DNA of 37,091 nucleotides. It comes from Spirochaetaceae bacterium. Its GTDB lineage: Bacteria > Spirochaetota > Spirochaetia > Treponematales > Breznakiellaceae. The notes under the pieces are model-generated. The model worked only from the letters and a program-made list of their open reading frames with translations. It did no database searches and was not told the origin of the DNA. Positions 8,544 through 18,557 of this stretch are shown here, one piece after another (positions within the stretch are counted from its first letter, which is position 1; every line of letters starts with the position of its first letter). A program made the translations under genes and the position numbers. The stretch lies in assembly GCA_031282435.1 (NCBI GenBank), contig JAITDS010000132.1:1-37091 (forward strand), given 5' to 3'.

Positions 8544-9282
8544 CGTTACGATGCAGTTTGGCGGTCTTACCGCTCTCGACGATTTTTCTATAAAAGTTGG
8601 AGATAATGAAATTGTGGGGCTTATAGGACCTAATGGCGCCGGTAAAACCACAGTGTTCAATGTAATAACCGGTGTTTACGCCCCTACACGCGGAAGCGTT
8701 TTTTTTAACGGTAAAAAGATTTCAGGGAAAGCTCCGTATAAGATAACGGAGGCGGGGCTTGCGCGTACTTTTCAAAATATAAGACTGTTCAGCGAAATGA
8801 CGGTATTAGAAAATATTATGGTTGCGGCGAATTTACGCAGTCATACCTCGCTTGCCGCGGCGGTTCTTCGTTTTCCAAAATATTTAGCCGCTGAAAAAAA
8901 AGCGCGTAAATTATCGCTCGGCTTGTTAGATTCGATAGGTCTTATTGATAACGCGGACGACATGGCGGTATCGCTTCCTTACGGAAAGCAGCGCAGGCTT
9001 GAAATAGCGCGCGCTCTTGCGACATCGCCCAAATTGCTTTTGCTGGATGAACCCGCCGCCGGAATGAATCCGCAGGAAGCCCGCGATTTAATGAATTTTA
9101 TTTTGAATATAAGGCAAAAATATAATATAGCGGTTTTACTGATAGAACATCATATGCAGGTTGTCATGGGTGTTTGTGAACGTCTTTATGTTCTTGAATA
9201 CGGCATTACCATCGCGGAAGGAACGCCGCGTGAAATACAAAAAAATAAAAAAGTGATAGACGCATATTTAGGCGCGGATTAG
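8527..9282 (+). CDS. livG: ABC transporter ATP-binding protein LivG
   Basis: Walker A GPNGAGKT, LivG-type LLLLDEPAAGMNP; start at ATG 8527 (MLLSNNVTMQFGG). Confidence 0.92.
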   Translation: MLLSNNVTMQFGGLTALDDFSIKVGDNEIVGLIGPNGAGKTTVFNVITGVYAPTRGSVFFNGKKISGKAPYKITEAGLARTFQNIRLFSEMTVLENIMVAANLRSHTSLAAAVLRFPKYLAAEKKARKLSLGLLDSIGLIDNADDMAVSLPYGKQRRLEIARALATSPKLLLLDEPAAGMNPQEARDLMNFILNIRQKYNIAVLLIEHHMQVVMGVCERLYVLEYGITIAEGTPREIQKNKKVIDAYLGAD

Positions 9283-9291
9283 AGGAAGCAA

Positions 9292-9996
9292 GTGCTGATT
9301 ACAAAAGATTTATCGGTATATTACGGCGGAATCCACGCATTGCGCGGCGTTGACATAAACGTGGAAGACGGAAAAATCATAACGCTTATCGGCGCTAACG
9401 GGGCCGGAAAAAGCACTATGCTGAATAGTATTGTAGGTCTGGTAAAAAGTTCCGGGACAATTCTTTGGGATGATGAAAATATAGCGGGACGCGATACAAA
9501 AGATATTGTCGCGTCCGGCATGGTACTCGTGCCGGAAGGCCGTCATGTTTTTCCAAATTTAACTGTTGATGAAAACTTAAGTTTGGGCGCTTATTTTCGT
9601 AAAGACAAGGGGCGGATAAAACGCGACAGGGAGCGTTGTTTTGAACTTTTTCCGCGTCTAAAAGAACGTGTCCGTCAGAGCGCGGGTACTTTGTCCGGCG
9701 GCGAGCAGCAAATGCTGGCGGTGGGACGCGGTCTTATGGCAAACCCGCGCCTCCTTATGCTGGATGAACCCTCGCTGGGTCTTGCCCCGCTTGTTTCAAA
9801 AATGATTTTTGACATTATTCGTGAAATAAATAAACGCGGCACCACCGTCCTGCTCATTGAACAGAACGCGCGCGCCGCTCTTGAAGTTGCCGATTATGCG
9901 TATGTTTTGGAAACAGGTAAAATAACTATGCGGGATACCGGCGCGGCGCTACTTAACGATGAACGTGTACGCAAAGCCTATCTTGGCGAGGATTAA
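9292..9996 (+). CDS. livF: ABC transporter ATP-binding protein LivF
   Basis: GANGAGKS, LSGGEQQMLAVGRGLMANPRLLMLDEPSLGLAP; GTG start. Confidence 0.92.
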   Translation: MLITKDLSVYYGGIHALRGVDINVEDGKIITLIGANGAGKSTMLNSIVGLVKSSGTILWDDENIAGRDTKDIVASGMVLVPEGRHVFPNLTVDENLSLGAYFRKDKGRIKRDRERCFELFPRLKERVRQSAGTLSGGEQQMLAVGRGLMANPRLLMLDEPSLGLAPLVSKMIFDIIREINKRGTTVLLIEQNARAALEVADYAYVLETGKITMRDTGAALLNDERVRKAYLGED

Positions 9997-9997
9997 A

Positions 9998-11236
9998 ATG
10001 AAGTATTTATTGGCGGCGCCGTTTTTTTTAATGTTGTTTGGCTGCGCAAAATTGGACGGCGGAGCGGCGCTCCTTTTGACCGACAGGCCGGAATTCGCCT
10101 TTTACGCGGAACAGTTTAATACAAGTCAAAATAAATATAAAATTGAAGTAATATATCAAAATAATATTGCGGATAATATTTATAATACAAAAAAAACGCC
10201 GGATATAATTGTGGGAAGCTGGCTAAAAAGCGCCGCGACTATTAAAAATTGGCAGAGTTTGGAATTTCTGTTTAAGAAAGAACCGGATATTGAAAAAAAA
10301 TTTTATCCGTCATTGCTCGCATTAGGCAGGTTTGGCAAAAAACAATATCTTTTGCCGGTTTCATTCAATTTACCGGTTATTATTTTTTCAGAAAATAATA
10401 ACAAATTAGCGCGGGATTTATTTACGATAGAGTTGGAAGAAATAAAAAAACTTGGAAAGGATTTTAACGAAGAAAAAAACGGCGTATTTTCGCGGATGGG
10501 TTTTTCTCCGTTGTGGAACAATAATTTTCTTTTTGAAATAGCGGTAATTTTTAACGCCGCTTTCAAGGAAGGCAGTCCCATTGATTGGAATTCCGAAGAG
10601 TTAGACGAAGCTGTTAATTATGTACGCGGCTGGATTAACGAGGCTGACGGCGGAGTTAAAGCGGTGGACGATTTCTTTTTTAAGTATTTTTTTGATCCTC
10701 CGTCAAAACTTGTAATAAATTCGCGCATATTATTCGCGTATATGAAAAGTCCGGAATTCTTTACCATGCCAAGTGAAATCCAATCTATGCTGGATTTTCG
10801 TATGCTCTCCGGCGGAGGCTTTATTCCGGTTTCTGAAAGCGCCGTATACTATGGGATTTACAAAAGAACTAAGGCGCAAAAAGCGGCCCGCGCGTTTACT
10901 ATGTGGTTTTTTAATGAAGATACGCAGATGTCGCTGCTTCAAATAAGCAAAGAAAATCATCTTGCGGATACTATTTTTGGCATCGCAAACGGGTTTTCAG
11001 CGATGCGTACGGTTAACGAAACTATTTTTCCGCTGTACTATCCGGCTCTTTTAGGGCATATGCCGCCGGCTAATATGCTTTCCGCGCCGAACATCCTTCC
11101 TAAAAACTGGATGGAAATTAAAGAACGTGTTGTAATTCCATATTTGCGCGATGCCTGCCGCACGGCAAACGGTCTTCCGCTGAGGCAGCGTCTTAACGCT
11201 TGGATGCGAATAAACAACATTTCTTTTACTCCTTAG
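9998..11236 (+). CDS. Extracellular solute-binding-protein-like lipoprotein
   Basis: Signal/lipobox MKYLLAAPFFLMLFGC; family-1 SBP-like features (ARAFTMWFF); directly downstream of livF. Confidence 0.65.
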   Translation: MKYLLAAPFFLMLFGCAKLDGGAALLLTDRPEFAFYAEQFNTSQNKYKIEVIYQNNIADNIYNTKKTPDIIVGSWLKSAATIKNWQSLEFLFKKEPDIEKKFYPSLLALGRFGKKQYLLPVSFNLPVIIFSENNNKLARDLFTIELEEIKKLGKDFNEEKNGVFSRMGFSPLWNNNFLFEIAVIFNAAFKEGSPIDWNSEELDEAVNYVRGWINEADGGVKAVDDFFFKYFFDPPSKLVINSRILFAYMKSPEFFTMPSEIQSMLDFRMLSGGGFIPVSESAVYYGIYKRTKAQKAARAFTMWFFNEDTQMSLLQISKENHLADTIFGIANGFSAMRTVNETIFPLYYPALLGHMPPANMLSAPNILPKNWMEIKERVVIPYLRDACRTANGLPLRQRLNAWMRINNISFTP

Positions 11237-11251
11237 CCCCCCCCCCCCCCC
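11237..11251. repeat. Poly-C tract (15 C)
   Basis: Homopolymer immediately after the lipoprotein stop codon. Confidence 0.95.
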
Positions 11252-11314
11252 ACTGCTTTTTCAGGGTCAAGAATGTAAAAATCCGGAGGCATAGGGAAAA
11301 ACCGCCGTATCAAA

Positions 11315-14300
11315 TTATAAAAATTCACCGGCTAGGGCGTTTACGAATACACTTATATTTTTAGCTGAAAATGTTTTAAGCGGCAGAGTTTTATGTTTAG
11401 TTACAACACCGGTTCCGCCGTCATACATTTCCGCGTAAACTTCACCTTCGCGTATGCGCAGACGGAGGGACCAGCGGGCGCCGGACATTATATTAAAGCC
11501 CGCGCGGTTCAATATTTTCTGAAAAGTTTTAGGATTAAAACTCCCGCTTTCACCGGAGATTTCCAGACGGACGGGGAGACGGATACCGTTTTGACGAAGC
11601 GCTCCGTGATTCAAAGCGAACAGCCGGCCCGCCGCTTCCGAGACAAGCCACGCATCGTTTTTGGCTGTCAGAGCAATTCCGGTGTAGGCATCAGCGGTAA
11701 GATCCTTTTCCCAAACCGGGTCAAACCGGGAAAGCGCCTCGTTTAACAGCGCCACATTCCGCATCAGTTTTCCTTCTTCAAGCTGATACGACGGAGCGGC
11801 TTCCGGTATTAGTTCAAGCTCAAAATCTTCCGCCGCCCGCAGATAGAACAGAGCGCGGTCTTTATAATCATAAAATGCGTTGTAGTATTCGAGCAGCGCC
11901 TCAAGATGACGCTCGTCCGAGGCCGTTTCAAACGCGCCGGCAGAAAGCAGTGAATACTTTTGATGCAACAGTTTATGCACTCTATACTTGAAATAATATA
12001 CGGCGCGCAGCGCGATTCCGCGCGCAAAATCCGGCAAACCGTAACGCGCGGTGAGTTTTTCTTTTTTACCAAGTCCGTGGTACGCTTTGTAAAGAATTTC
12101 GTGTAAATCGCGCTTGTACTGATCCGGATCTATTCCGTAATTTAGCATCCAGTAGAGATTGTCTGACGACAGACAATCTTCAGCGTAAGCGCGCGCTTGT
12201 TCTAGGTCGCCTGAGCTTAAAAAAGCCTGAGCCAGACTTACTTTTGAAAGTTGTGATTTATCAATTTCATAAGATTTATTGTATTCGCTGAAAGTTTCAT
12301 CAAAATCAAGACGGCGCATCATAAGTTCGCCGCGGGCAAGATGTCCTGACGCGCGATCCGCCAGCAGTAAACTTGAAGTTGTGCTGTTAAAAGCGTCTTG
12401 ATAACGATAAAAACGGCTCTCTAGTATCGAAAGATTATAGTACGCTACAGACGCGAATTCTATATCGCCTAAATTAATCGAGCCGTTTACCGCGTCCAAA
12501 TAGTATCGTTTTGCGTCAATGTAGTTAAACATATCGGAGTATATAGTTCCAAGCGTCATGCAAAAATCAGGGTCGGCCCCTAAACGTTCAATAGCGTCTG
12601 TAAGCAATTTTTCGCCGTCCCGCAGTCTGTGAAGTTTAAAATACATCCAGCCAAGCGAACCTATGGCTTCGCGGTTTTTCGGGTCAAAGACAAGCAGGCG
12701 TTCAAGAAAACCGGCGGCCATTTTATTTTCGTTCAAATTACCGGCAGTCTGCGCAAGGCGGTACAGTAATTGGACATTATCCGGCAATAAGCTGTCCGCG
12801 ATTAAGAATTCGTCCATCGCAAGACGGTACAATTCACGGTTAAAATAAATATCGCCCAACCTAAGCGGAAAGCGGTAATCAACCGGGTATTCCGTTTTTC
12901 CCCGCGTATAAAGTTCTATGGCGCGTTCCCAAAATTCATTGTTTGCCGCGGCAAGCGCCTGAGTAAAAAGTTCTTCCGCGCCGTCATATTTTTCCTGCGT
13001 ATATGTTTTAGCGTTTGACGAAAATAAGAAAATACAAAAAATAATTACCAGCGGTTTTGCGGCGCCGCGCTTTTTTAATCTTTTAAAAAATGAGAAATGT
13101 TTTTTATACCATTTATTAAATAATTTATACATAGATGAGAATTCTCTTTCTTCGTTATCCGTGTAATATTCCGCGTATTTTGCGGAAGAAACATTATCGT
13201 ACAACACGCGAAGCGGAGCAGATGGGTCTCTTGTCATAATAAGGTCTATCCATTCACTTTCCGTTTCCGCGCCGCTCTTGCGAATACCGGCAAAACTCAA
13301 GCGGCGTTTAATATGCCGCCAAAGCCGTATAGTTTTTTTACGCGGATCGCGGGAAAAAATATAACGTATATAATATCCAAACCGCGTTACAATAACGGCG
13401 GCGGCTATTATGATAATTACTATATACGCAAAAGATTTTTTTATAAAAGCGGCGGCGCGTTCCACCGCGGCGCGTGGAATATTTTCATCTGCTTCCACCG
13501 CTTCTTTTATTTTTAGTTGGCCGTGATTATCAATGATTTCTTTCATCAAGCGTTCAAACAATTCCGGAGCTACGCCGCTTGAAAATTCAAACTCTTCATC
13601 CTCCGCAAGTTTTTCAGTCGTAGGGTCATACTCTATCCAGCCGAAACCGGGAAACCAAACTTCTACCCATGCGTGAGCCATGTTTGAGCGTACAGGATAA
13701 AAGTCCAATTTTCCTTCGTTTGGCTCGAGGAAAAAACCAACGGCAACACGGCAAGGTATGCCTATTGACCTCAGCAACGACGCAAACGCAAACGCAAAAT
13801 ACGAGCAGTAGCCTTTTTTTGTATCAAAAAGAAAATAGTCTAATTGATCGCCCGAAGGCGCTATGCCCGGTTTAAGACTGTAACGGTAATCACCGTATTT
13901 TAAATATTGATATATAAATTGAATTTTTTCCCAGTAGTTATTTGTTTTCGCCGTTATTTCTTCAGCCAGAGCGATAATTTTCTTCTCGCGTTCGGTTTTT
14001 TTATCTGCTGATTCGGAAAACTTTGTATAATATTCATAATTTTCGTCTGTTAGTTCTAACGCTTCGGCGCTATATCCGGCGGGAACCGACTGAATCAAGT
14101 CTATAGGCGTACAAATACTAACCATGCTGTTTACGGCGTAAGCTGATTTGAAAGAAGACGCATCCCAGTTTTCAAAAGGCAGTGTTTCAAGCGGTTCATT
14201 CATTGCTATAAAAGCTGAACCGTCAATATTAACAAGATAGTATTCTTGTCTAAGTTTTTCACGCGCCTCGCGCGCCGGTACATTGTATTCTTTTCTGCCT

Positions 14301-15325
14301 TGCGGAAGCTGTGAGCTTTGAGTTTCTTCATCAATTTTATCGTTGCGAAAAAATCCTATAGTTTTATCTTTTTCTTCTTTTGTGTTATATGCCGAAAGTA
14401 CAAAACGCCTCATCAAATAATGGTTGTCAGTAAAATTTCTGCCGTTATAAAAATCCAGTTCAAAATTATAATTGCCGTCCGTATCTATTGTTGATGGCAT
14501 TTCATCAATTACTGAATTACCGTCTTCAGTTTCGTATCTTGAATTTTTTCTTACTATAAAAATCAAATCGTCATTCATGCTTATTTCATTTTCTAGTCTA
14601 AGATAAGGCGCAAAATCAAAACTAAATAATTTTGGCTGTAATAGCCCGCCGCCTTGTTCAAGGGCGCGTTCCTGCAAAGGGCGTACAAGCATCGCGCCGC
14701 AGACAAAGGCTAGTAAAAACAAAACGGCAATTGAAACCGCGTAATCTTTTTTTTGCGGACGCATTTCAGGCGGCGAAGACAGTATCAGCGCGGCAAGCTC
14801 AAAGAAAACTATAAGCGCAAAAACTATAATTCGAAGCACGGGCAGGGTATAAATAGAAATGCTGTCCGCTATTGAAAAACTTGCTATCAGCAGAATACAG
14901 TCGGCTATTACCGAAAAACGCAGCGCTTTCCGTGTTTGCAGTGAAAAAAACGTGCTGAACGCCGCCCAGTAAAAGGGCGCTGTCGTAACAAATGCGTTAC
15001 GGTCATAATTCAACAGCAGTGAATCTAACAGTATTATTTTGTTTACGTCTGTATCTCCGCACAAAATACGCGGGATTGCTATAAACAACCGTACTACTAT
15101 TGGTATCAGAAATAAACTTATTATATACGGGATGAAGGAAGTTTTTCCGCTGACTGTTCTGGCGGCCAAGCGTCCCGCATAGCGTAGGTAAAGTATGAAG
15201 GCGCTCGCGAAAGCTCCAAGTATGGCCGCAATAAATACCGGCGTGTCGGAAAGGTTGGCGGCTATCAGATGAATTTGATAGAAAAATATATACAGAGCTA
15301 CGGAACGGCACAAAACGGCTTGCAT
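11315..15325 (-). CDS. Multi-domain membrane protein: TgpA-like N-terminal TM region + transglutaminase-like core + C-terminal TPR region
   Basis: KKGYCSYFAFAFASLLRSIGIPCRVAVGF...MAHAWVEVWFPGFGWIEYDPT catalytic C/H/D motifs; repeated TPR-like helices after ~residue 770. Confidence 0.8.
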   Translation of the reverse strand: MQAVLCRSVALYIFFYQIHLIAANLSDTPVFIAAILGAFASAFILYLRYAGRLAARTVSGKTSFIPYIISLFLIPIVVRLFIAIPRILCGDTDVNKIILLDSLLLNYDRNAFVTTAPFYWAAFSTFFSLQTRKALRFSVIADCILLIASFSIADSISIYTLPVLRIIVFALIVFFELAALILSSPPEMRPQKKDYAVSIAVLFLLAFVCGAMLVRPLQERALEQGGGLLQPKLFSFDFAPYLRLENEISMNDDLIFIVRKNSRYETEDGNSVIDEMPSTIDTDGNYNFELDFYNGRNFTDNHYLMRRFVLSAYNTKEEKDKTIGFFRNDKIDEETQSSQLPQGRKEYNVPAREAREKLRQEYYLVNIDGSAFIAMNEPLETLPFENWDASSFKSAYAVNSMVSICTPIDLIQSVPAGYSAEALELTDENYEYYTKFSESADKKTEREKKIIALAEEITAKTNNYWEKIQFIYQYLKYGDYRYSLKPGIAPSGDQLDYFLFDTKKGYCSYFAFAFASLLRSIGIPCRVAVGFFLEPNEGKLDFYPVRSNMAHAWVEVWFPGFGWIEYDPTTEKLAEDEEFEFSSGVAPELFERLMKEIIDNHGQLKIKEAVEADENIPRAAVERAAAFIKKSFAYIVIIIIAAAVIVTRFGYYIRYIFSRDPRKKTIRLWRHIKRRLSFAGIRKSGAETESEWIDLIMTRDPSAPLRVLYDNVSSAKYAEYYTDNEEREFSSMYKLFNKWYKKHFSFFKRLKKRGAAKPLVIIFCIFLFSSNAKTYTQEKYDGAEELFTQALAAANNEFWERAIELYTRGKTEYPVDYRFPLRLGDIYFNRELYRLAMDEFLIADSLLPDNVQLLYRLAQTAGNLNENKMAAGFLERLLVFDPKNREAIGSLGWMYFKLHRLRDGEKLLTDAIERLGADPDFCMTLGTIYSDMFNYIDAKRYYLDAVNGSINLGDIEFASVAYYNLSILESRFYRYQDAFNSTTSSLLLADRASGHLARGELMMRRLDFDETFSEYNKSYEIDKSQLSKVSLAQAFLSSGDLEQARAYAEDCLSSDNLYWMLNYGIDPDQYKRDLHEILYKAYHGLGKKEKLTARYGLPDFARGIALRAVYYFKYRVHKLLHQKYSLLSAGAFETASDERHLEALLEYYNAFYDYKDRALFYLRAAEDFELELIPEAAPSYQLEEGKLMRNVALLNEALSRFDPVWEKDLTADAYTGIALTAKNDAWLVSEAAGRLFALNHGALRQNGIRLPVRLEISGESGSFNPKTFQKILNRAGFNIMSGARWSLRLRIREGEVYAEMYDGGTGVVTKHKTLPLKTFSAKNISVFVNALAGEFL

Positions 15326-15346
15326 TGCTACATATTATAGCAAACA

Positions 15347-15739
15347 TCAGCCGCCAGCCGCCAGTCCGCGCATTGCGCCATACGAAATCATAAACATATT
15401 TTCCTCATACTCTGTTTTAATCTCATAATCCTTTGATAACCTGCGATTTGCCCGACTAAAAGTCCGTTCAACTCCCCGGCGTAACGGAAGAACTTCAAAA
15501 TCCGCTTTTATACGCTTTGAAATATCTACTCCAACTCCAAGCTGTTCTAAAGCCGTTTTTTTTTGAGGAGCCGACCCTTGCCGGTGTCGGAAGCCTCCCC
15601 TACGGACAGGATAAACCCTATGACACACTGGTTGCCGGCCACCATCATGTGCATCTTCTGGTTATGTCCTGAAATTATTGGTAACTACCCGGCACCTTTG
15701 TTATCGGTGGACCAAACCACCACCGGTATGGGGGGCGGG
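15347..15739 (-). pseudogene. Degenerate IS5-like transposase fragment
   Basis: Minus strand: RGVERTFSRANRRLSKDYEIKTEYEENMFMISYGAMR (IS5-type C-terminus) and, in another frame, HNQKMHMMVAGNQCVIGFILSVGEASD (IS5 core); stops/frameshift between them. Confidence 0.75.
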
Positions 15740-15774
15740 GCGAATTGATTGGGGGCTGCCCTCAATCAATTCGC
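15740..15774. repeat. Near-perfect palindrome GCGAATTGATTGGGGG-ctg-CCCTCAATCAATTCGC
   Basis: 16-bp stem (one G-T pair), 3-nt loop, at the upstream end of the IS5 remnant. Confidence 0.9.
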
Positions 15775-15899
15775 AATCATTTACGGGGAAGACAGAGTCC
15801 CTTTATGATTTACCGTTTACACAAAATTTGTTACAAGTCCCCTGGTCTTATAGACAAATGTACGTGAACCGTTATTTAATAGAGTTAAACGGAGGCTTA

Positions 15900-16463
15900 A
15901 TGTTTCTTTCAAATAAATTATCGTGTGTGCGGATATTTTTTGCGCCTGTTTTTTTTATCGTCTATTCTTTGGCACATAGCCTTGACGAATATGCGGTTGT
16001 TGTTTTGATTTGTTTATTGGTAGCGCTGGTTTTTGTAGAGTTTACGGACTTTCTTGACGGTTTTTTTGCTCGCAAATTTAATCAGGTCAGTGATACAGGA
16101 AAGTTGCTGGATCCTTTTTCGGACGCTTTTCTTCATATAAACATTTTTTTATGTTTTACTTTATATGGTTTAATGCCGGCTTTAATTTTTATTCTTATCC
16201 TTTATCGTGAGTTTCTTATGTTATTTCTGCGTATGCTTTCAATAAAAAAGGGTATAGCGGTTGCGGCGCGTATGGGAGGCAAATTCAAAACGGTCTTGTA
16301 CATATTATCTGTATTCTGCACTCTCATTCTCAATATTTTATCTGCCGCGGGTTTTGTTCATGCAATCGTTCTAAAACCCGTTCTTACTATTCTATTTTGC
16401 CTCTGTGCCGCCGCCTCGTACATTTCTTTCGTGGACTACATTATCCAATTCCGCCGCCTCTAA
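15900..16463 (+). CDS. pgsA: CDP-alcohol phosphatidyltransferase (PgsA-like)
   Basis: CDP-OH motif DFLDGFFARKFNQVSDTGKLLDPFSD; RBS ACGGAGG before ATG 15900. Confidence 0.8.
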   Translation: MFLSNKLSCVRIFFAPVFFIVYSLAHSLDEYAVVVLICLLVALVFVEFTDFLDGFFARKFNQVSDTGKLLDPFSDAFLHINIFLCFTLYGLMPALIFILILYREFLMLFLRMLSIKKGIAVAARMGGKFKTVLYILSVFCTLILNILSAAGFVHAIVLKPVLTILFCLCAAASYISFVDYIIQFRRL

Positions 16464-16606
16464 TAGGTATATCAGTAGGTTTCTGCCCTACGTTTACTTG
16501 AAAAGTGCGTTATCTTCTGAAGTCCGATACCCGCGCTTAACGCGCGGGCGCTTTGGCGAGTTTGGAAGGACAACTACCGGTTGTAAACCGGCTGACCAGC
16601 GGGAGT

Positions 16607-16656
16607 TAGCGCCCTCTTGTTTACCGAAAGCAAATGAGGAAACCCGCCGGCGGGCT
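16607..16656 (+). repeat. Dispersed ~48-bp GC-rich repeat, copy 3
   Basis: TAGCGCCCTCTTGTTTACCGAAAGCAAATGAGGAAACCCGCCGGCGGGCT. Confidence 0.75.
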
Positions 16657-18550
16657 AAAACAAATTTGCGAAGACCAATGAAATTTGAGGGACATAAGTA
16701 ATCAATAAAAGCACAATAAGCTGTATCAGTAGGAACGGAGCGACATAACGGCATATTTGTATAAACGGTTTTTTGAAACAATAGCTTGCTAAAAAAAGAT
16801 TAAGCCCTACAGGAGGCGTCAAAAATCCCGCTTCCATATTTATCAAAAATATCATACCAAGATGTATATGATTTATGCCGAAAACATCCGCAAGCGGAAC
16901 AATCAGCGGAAGCAGTATCAGTATTGCCGAGAAAATATCGATAAGACATCCCGCGATAAGCAGCATTAAATTTAATATCAGAAGAAACAGCCATTTCGAT
17001 TTAATGGCGGTCTGCGCCCAACGCGCAAAATTCTCAGGCGCCTGCGTATCAATAATGTAGTATGAAAGAGCCTGTGAAACGGCAAGTATGGCAAGTATAC
17101 CGCCTGTTATCGGCGCGGCTTTCGCAAAAACCTTACCTACATCACGCAGAGCTATATCGCGGAATATAAAAACTTCTACAATAAAAATATAAACAAGAGC
17201 CGCCGCGCCAATTTCCACAAGCGAAAGTATTCCGGAAAAATATCCGGCAATCAGCAGAAACGGCAACATTATTTCAAGAAAAGATTTTTTTAACGCCCCG
17301 GCGGCGCGTCTTACGCTGAATCTTTCCAAAGGCAGCTTCGTTTTTAATGAAATTATTATACCGAACAGTATCATAGAAATTGAAAGCAATAAACCCGGAA
17401 TTATGCCCGCCGCGAATAGTTGCAGGATATTAGTCTGCATCGTCGTGCCGACAAGTATCAGCGGAAGCGAAGGCGGAAAAAGCAACCCGATACTGCCGCA
17501 GGAAGTTAAAAGCCCTATAGAAAAAGCGCTTGTATATTTTGAATCATTATTCAATTCTCCGTTTTTATCGCCGTTTTTACCGGAAAGAACAGTATAAAGT
17601 ATGCCGCCCAGCGCAAGAATTGTTACGCCGGAAGCGCCGGTAAACGATGTAAAAAACGCGCATATCAATACGGTTGCCGCGATCATACCACCGGGGACAG
17701 GGCAGAATATACTGCGAAATGTTTCTACGAGCCGCTCCCCCGCCCTGCTTTCCGAAAGAAAAAAACCTATCAATGTAAACAGCGGAATCGCGATTATATT
17801 ATTCTGAGTAAGCGCGGTATAAATCTGATTCGATACAACATCAATTTCACCGCCTGAACTTTGAATCAACAGGAGTGAAATAGCGGAAATTATGATAAAT
17901 AACGGAGCGCCCGCGAAAGCCGCCATAATTATTAATATGACGGCGGGAGTTCTTACCGCCGATGAAAAGTTAATAAAAAAATCACTCACGCCCCACGCAA
18001 AATCCGGAAGGTTAAATTCCCAAATAAATTTGAATATAAGCGGAGTAGAAGCCGCGATACCAAGCAGAACCGGCGCTATAACGATTAGCCGCGCTTTACC
18101 ACGGAGCGGTATAAGACGCGCAAACCTGAAAGTCATTACGGTAAACGCAAGCGGCATTGCATAGGCAAAAAAACGGTCGGAAAAAATAAATATTTTATTC
18201 GGCGGGTTAAGCCCTATCTTAATAAAATCCGCCGAACAAAATGCCAGAATAACACTGATAAACGTGGAAATAAATCCGGTTACAACGGCAAGAAACGTTC
18301 TTACTTTTTGACTTTTTATATATTGAATAATGCCGATAGAAAGATGATTTTCATTTTTTGTAGCGATCATCGCGGAAAATAAAGCGGTAACAAGAAGTAA
18401 ATGCGTGGTAAAAAAAGCGGCGCTGTTCAGTGTAGTATGAAACACAAGACGCAACAAAGCGTTCACAAACAAACACAGCGCAATCAGAGCCAGCGCGGCG
18501 TTGCATATACCACTTTCAACAAAGCCAATACATTTTTCTATTTTTCGCAT
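16655..18550 (-). CDS. TRAP transporter fused small/large permease (DctQM; TatQ-M)
   Basis: Small N-terminal DctQ-like TM domain followed by DctM-like permease; next to DctP and TatT genes. Confidence 0.88.
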   Translation of the reverse strand: MRKIEKCIGFVESGICNAALALIALCLFVNALLRLVFHTTLNSAAFFTTHLLLVTALFSAMIATKNENHLSIGIIQYIKSQKVRTFLAVVTGFISTFISVILAFCSADFIKIGLNPPNKIFIFSDRFFAYAMPLAFTVMTFRFARLIPLRGKARLIVIAPVLLGIAASTPLIFKFIWEFNLPDFAWGVSDFFINFSSAVRTPAVILIIMAAFAGAPLFIIISAISLLLIQSSGGEIDVVSNQIYTALTQNNIIAIPLFTLIGFFLSESRAGERLVETFRSIFCPVPGGMIAATVLICAFFTSFTGASGVTILALGGILYTVLSGKNGDKNGELNNDSKYTSAFSIGLLTSCGSIGLLFPPSLPLILVGTTMQTNILQLFAAGIIPGLLLSISMILFGIIISLKTKLPLERFSVRRAAGALKKSFLEIMLPFLLIAGYFSGILSLVEIGAAALVYIFIVEVFIFRDIALRDVGKVFAKAAPITGGILAILAVSQALSYYIIDTQAPENFARWAQTAIKSKWLFLLILNLMLLIAGCLIDIFSAILILLPLIVPLADVFGINHIHLGMIFLINMEAGFLTPPVGLNLFLASYCFKKPFIQICRYVAPFLLIQLIVLLLITYVPQISLVFANLF

Positions 18551-18557
18551 TGGAATT

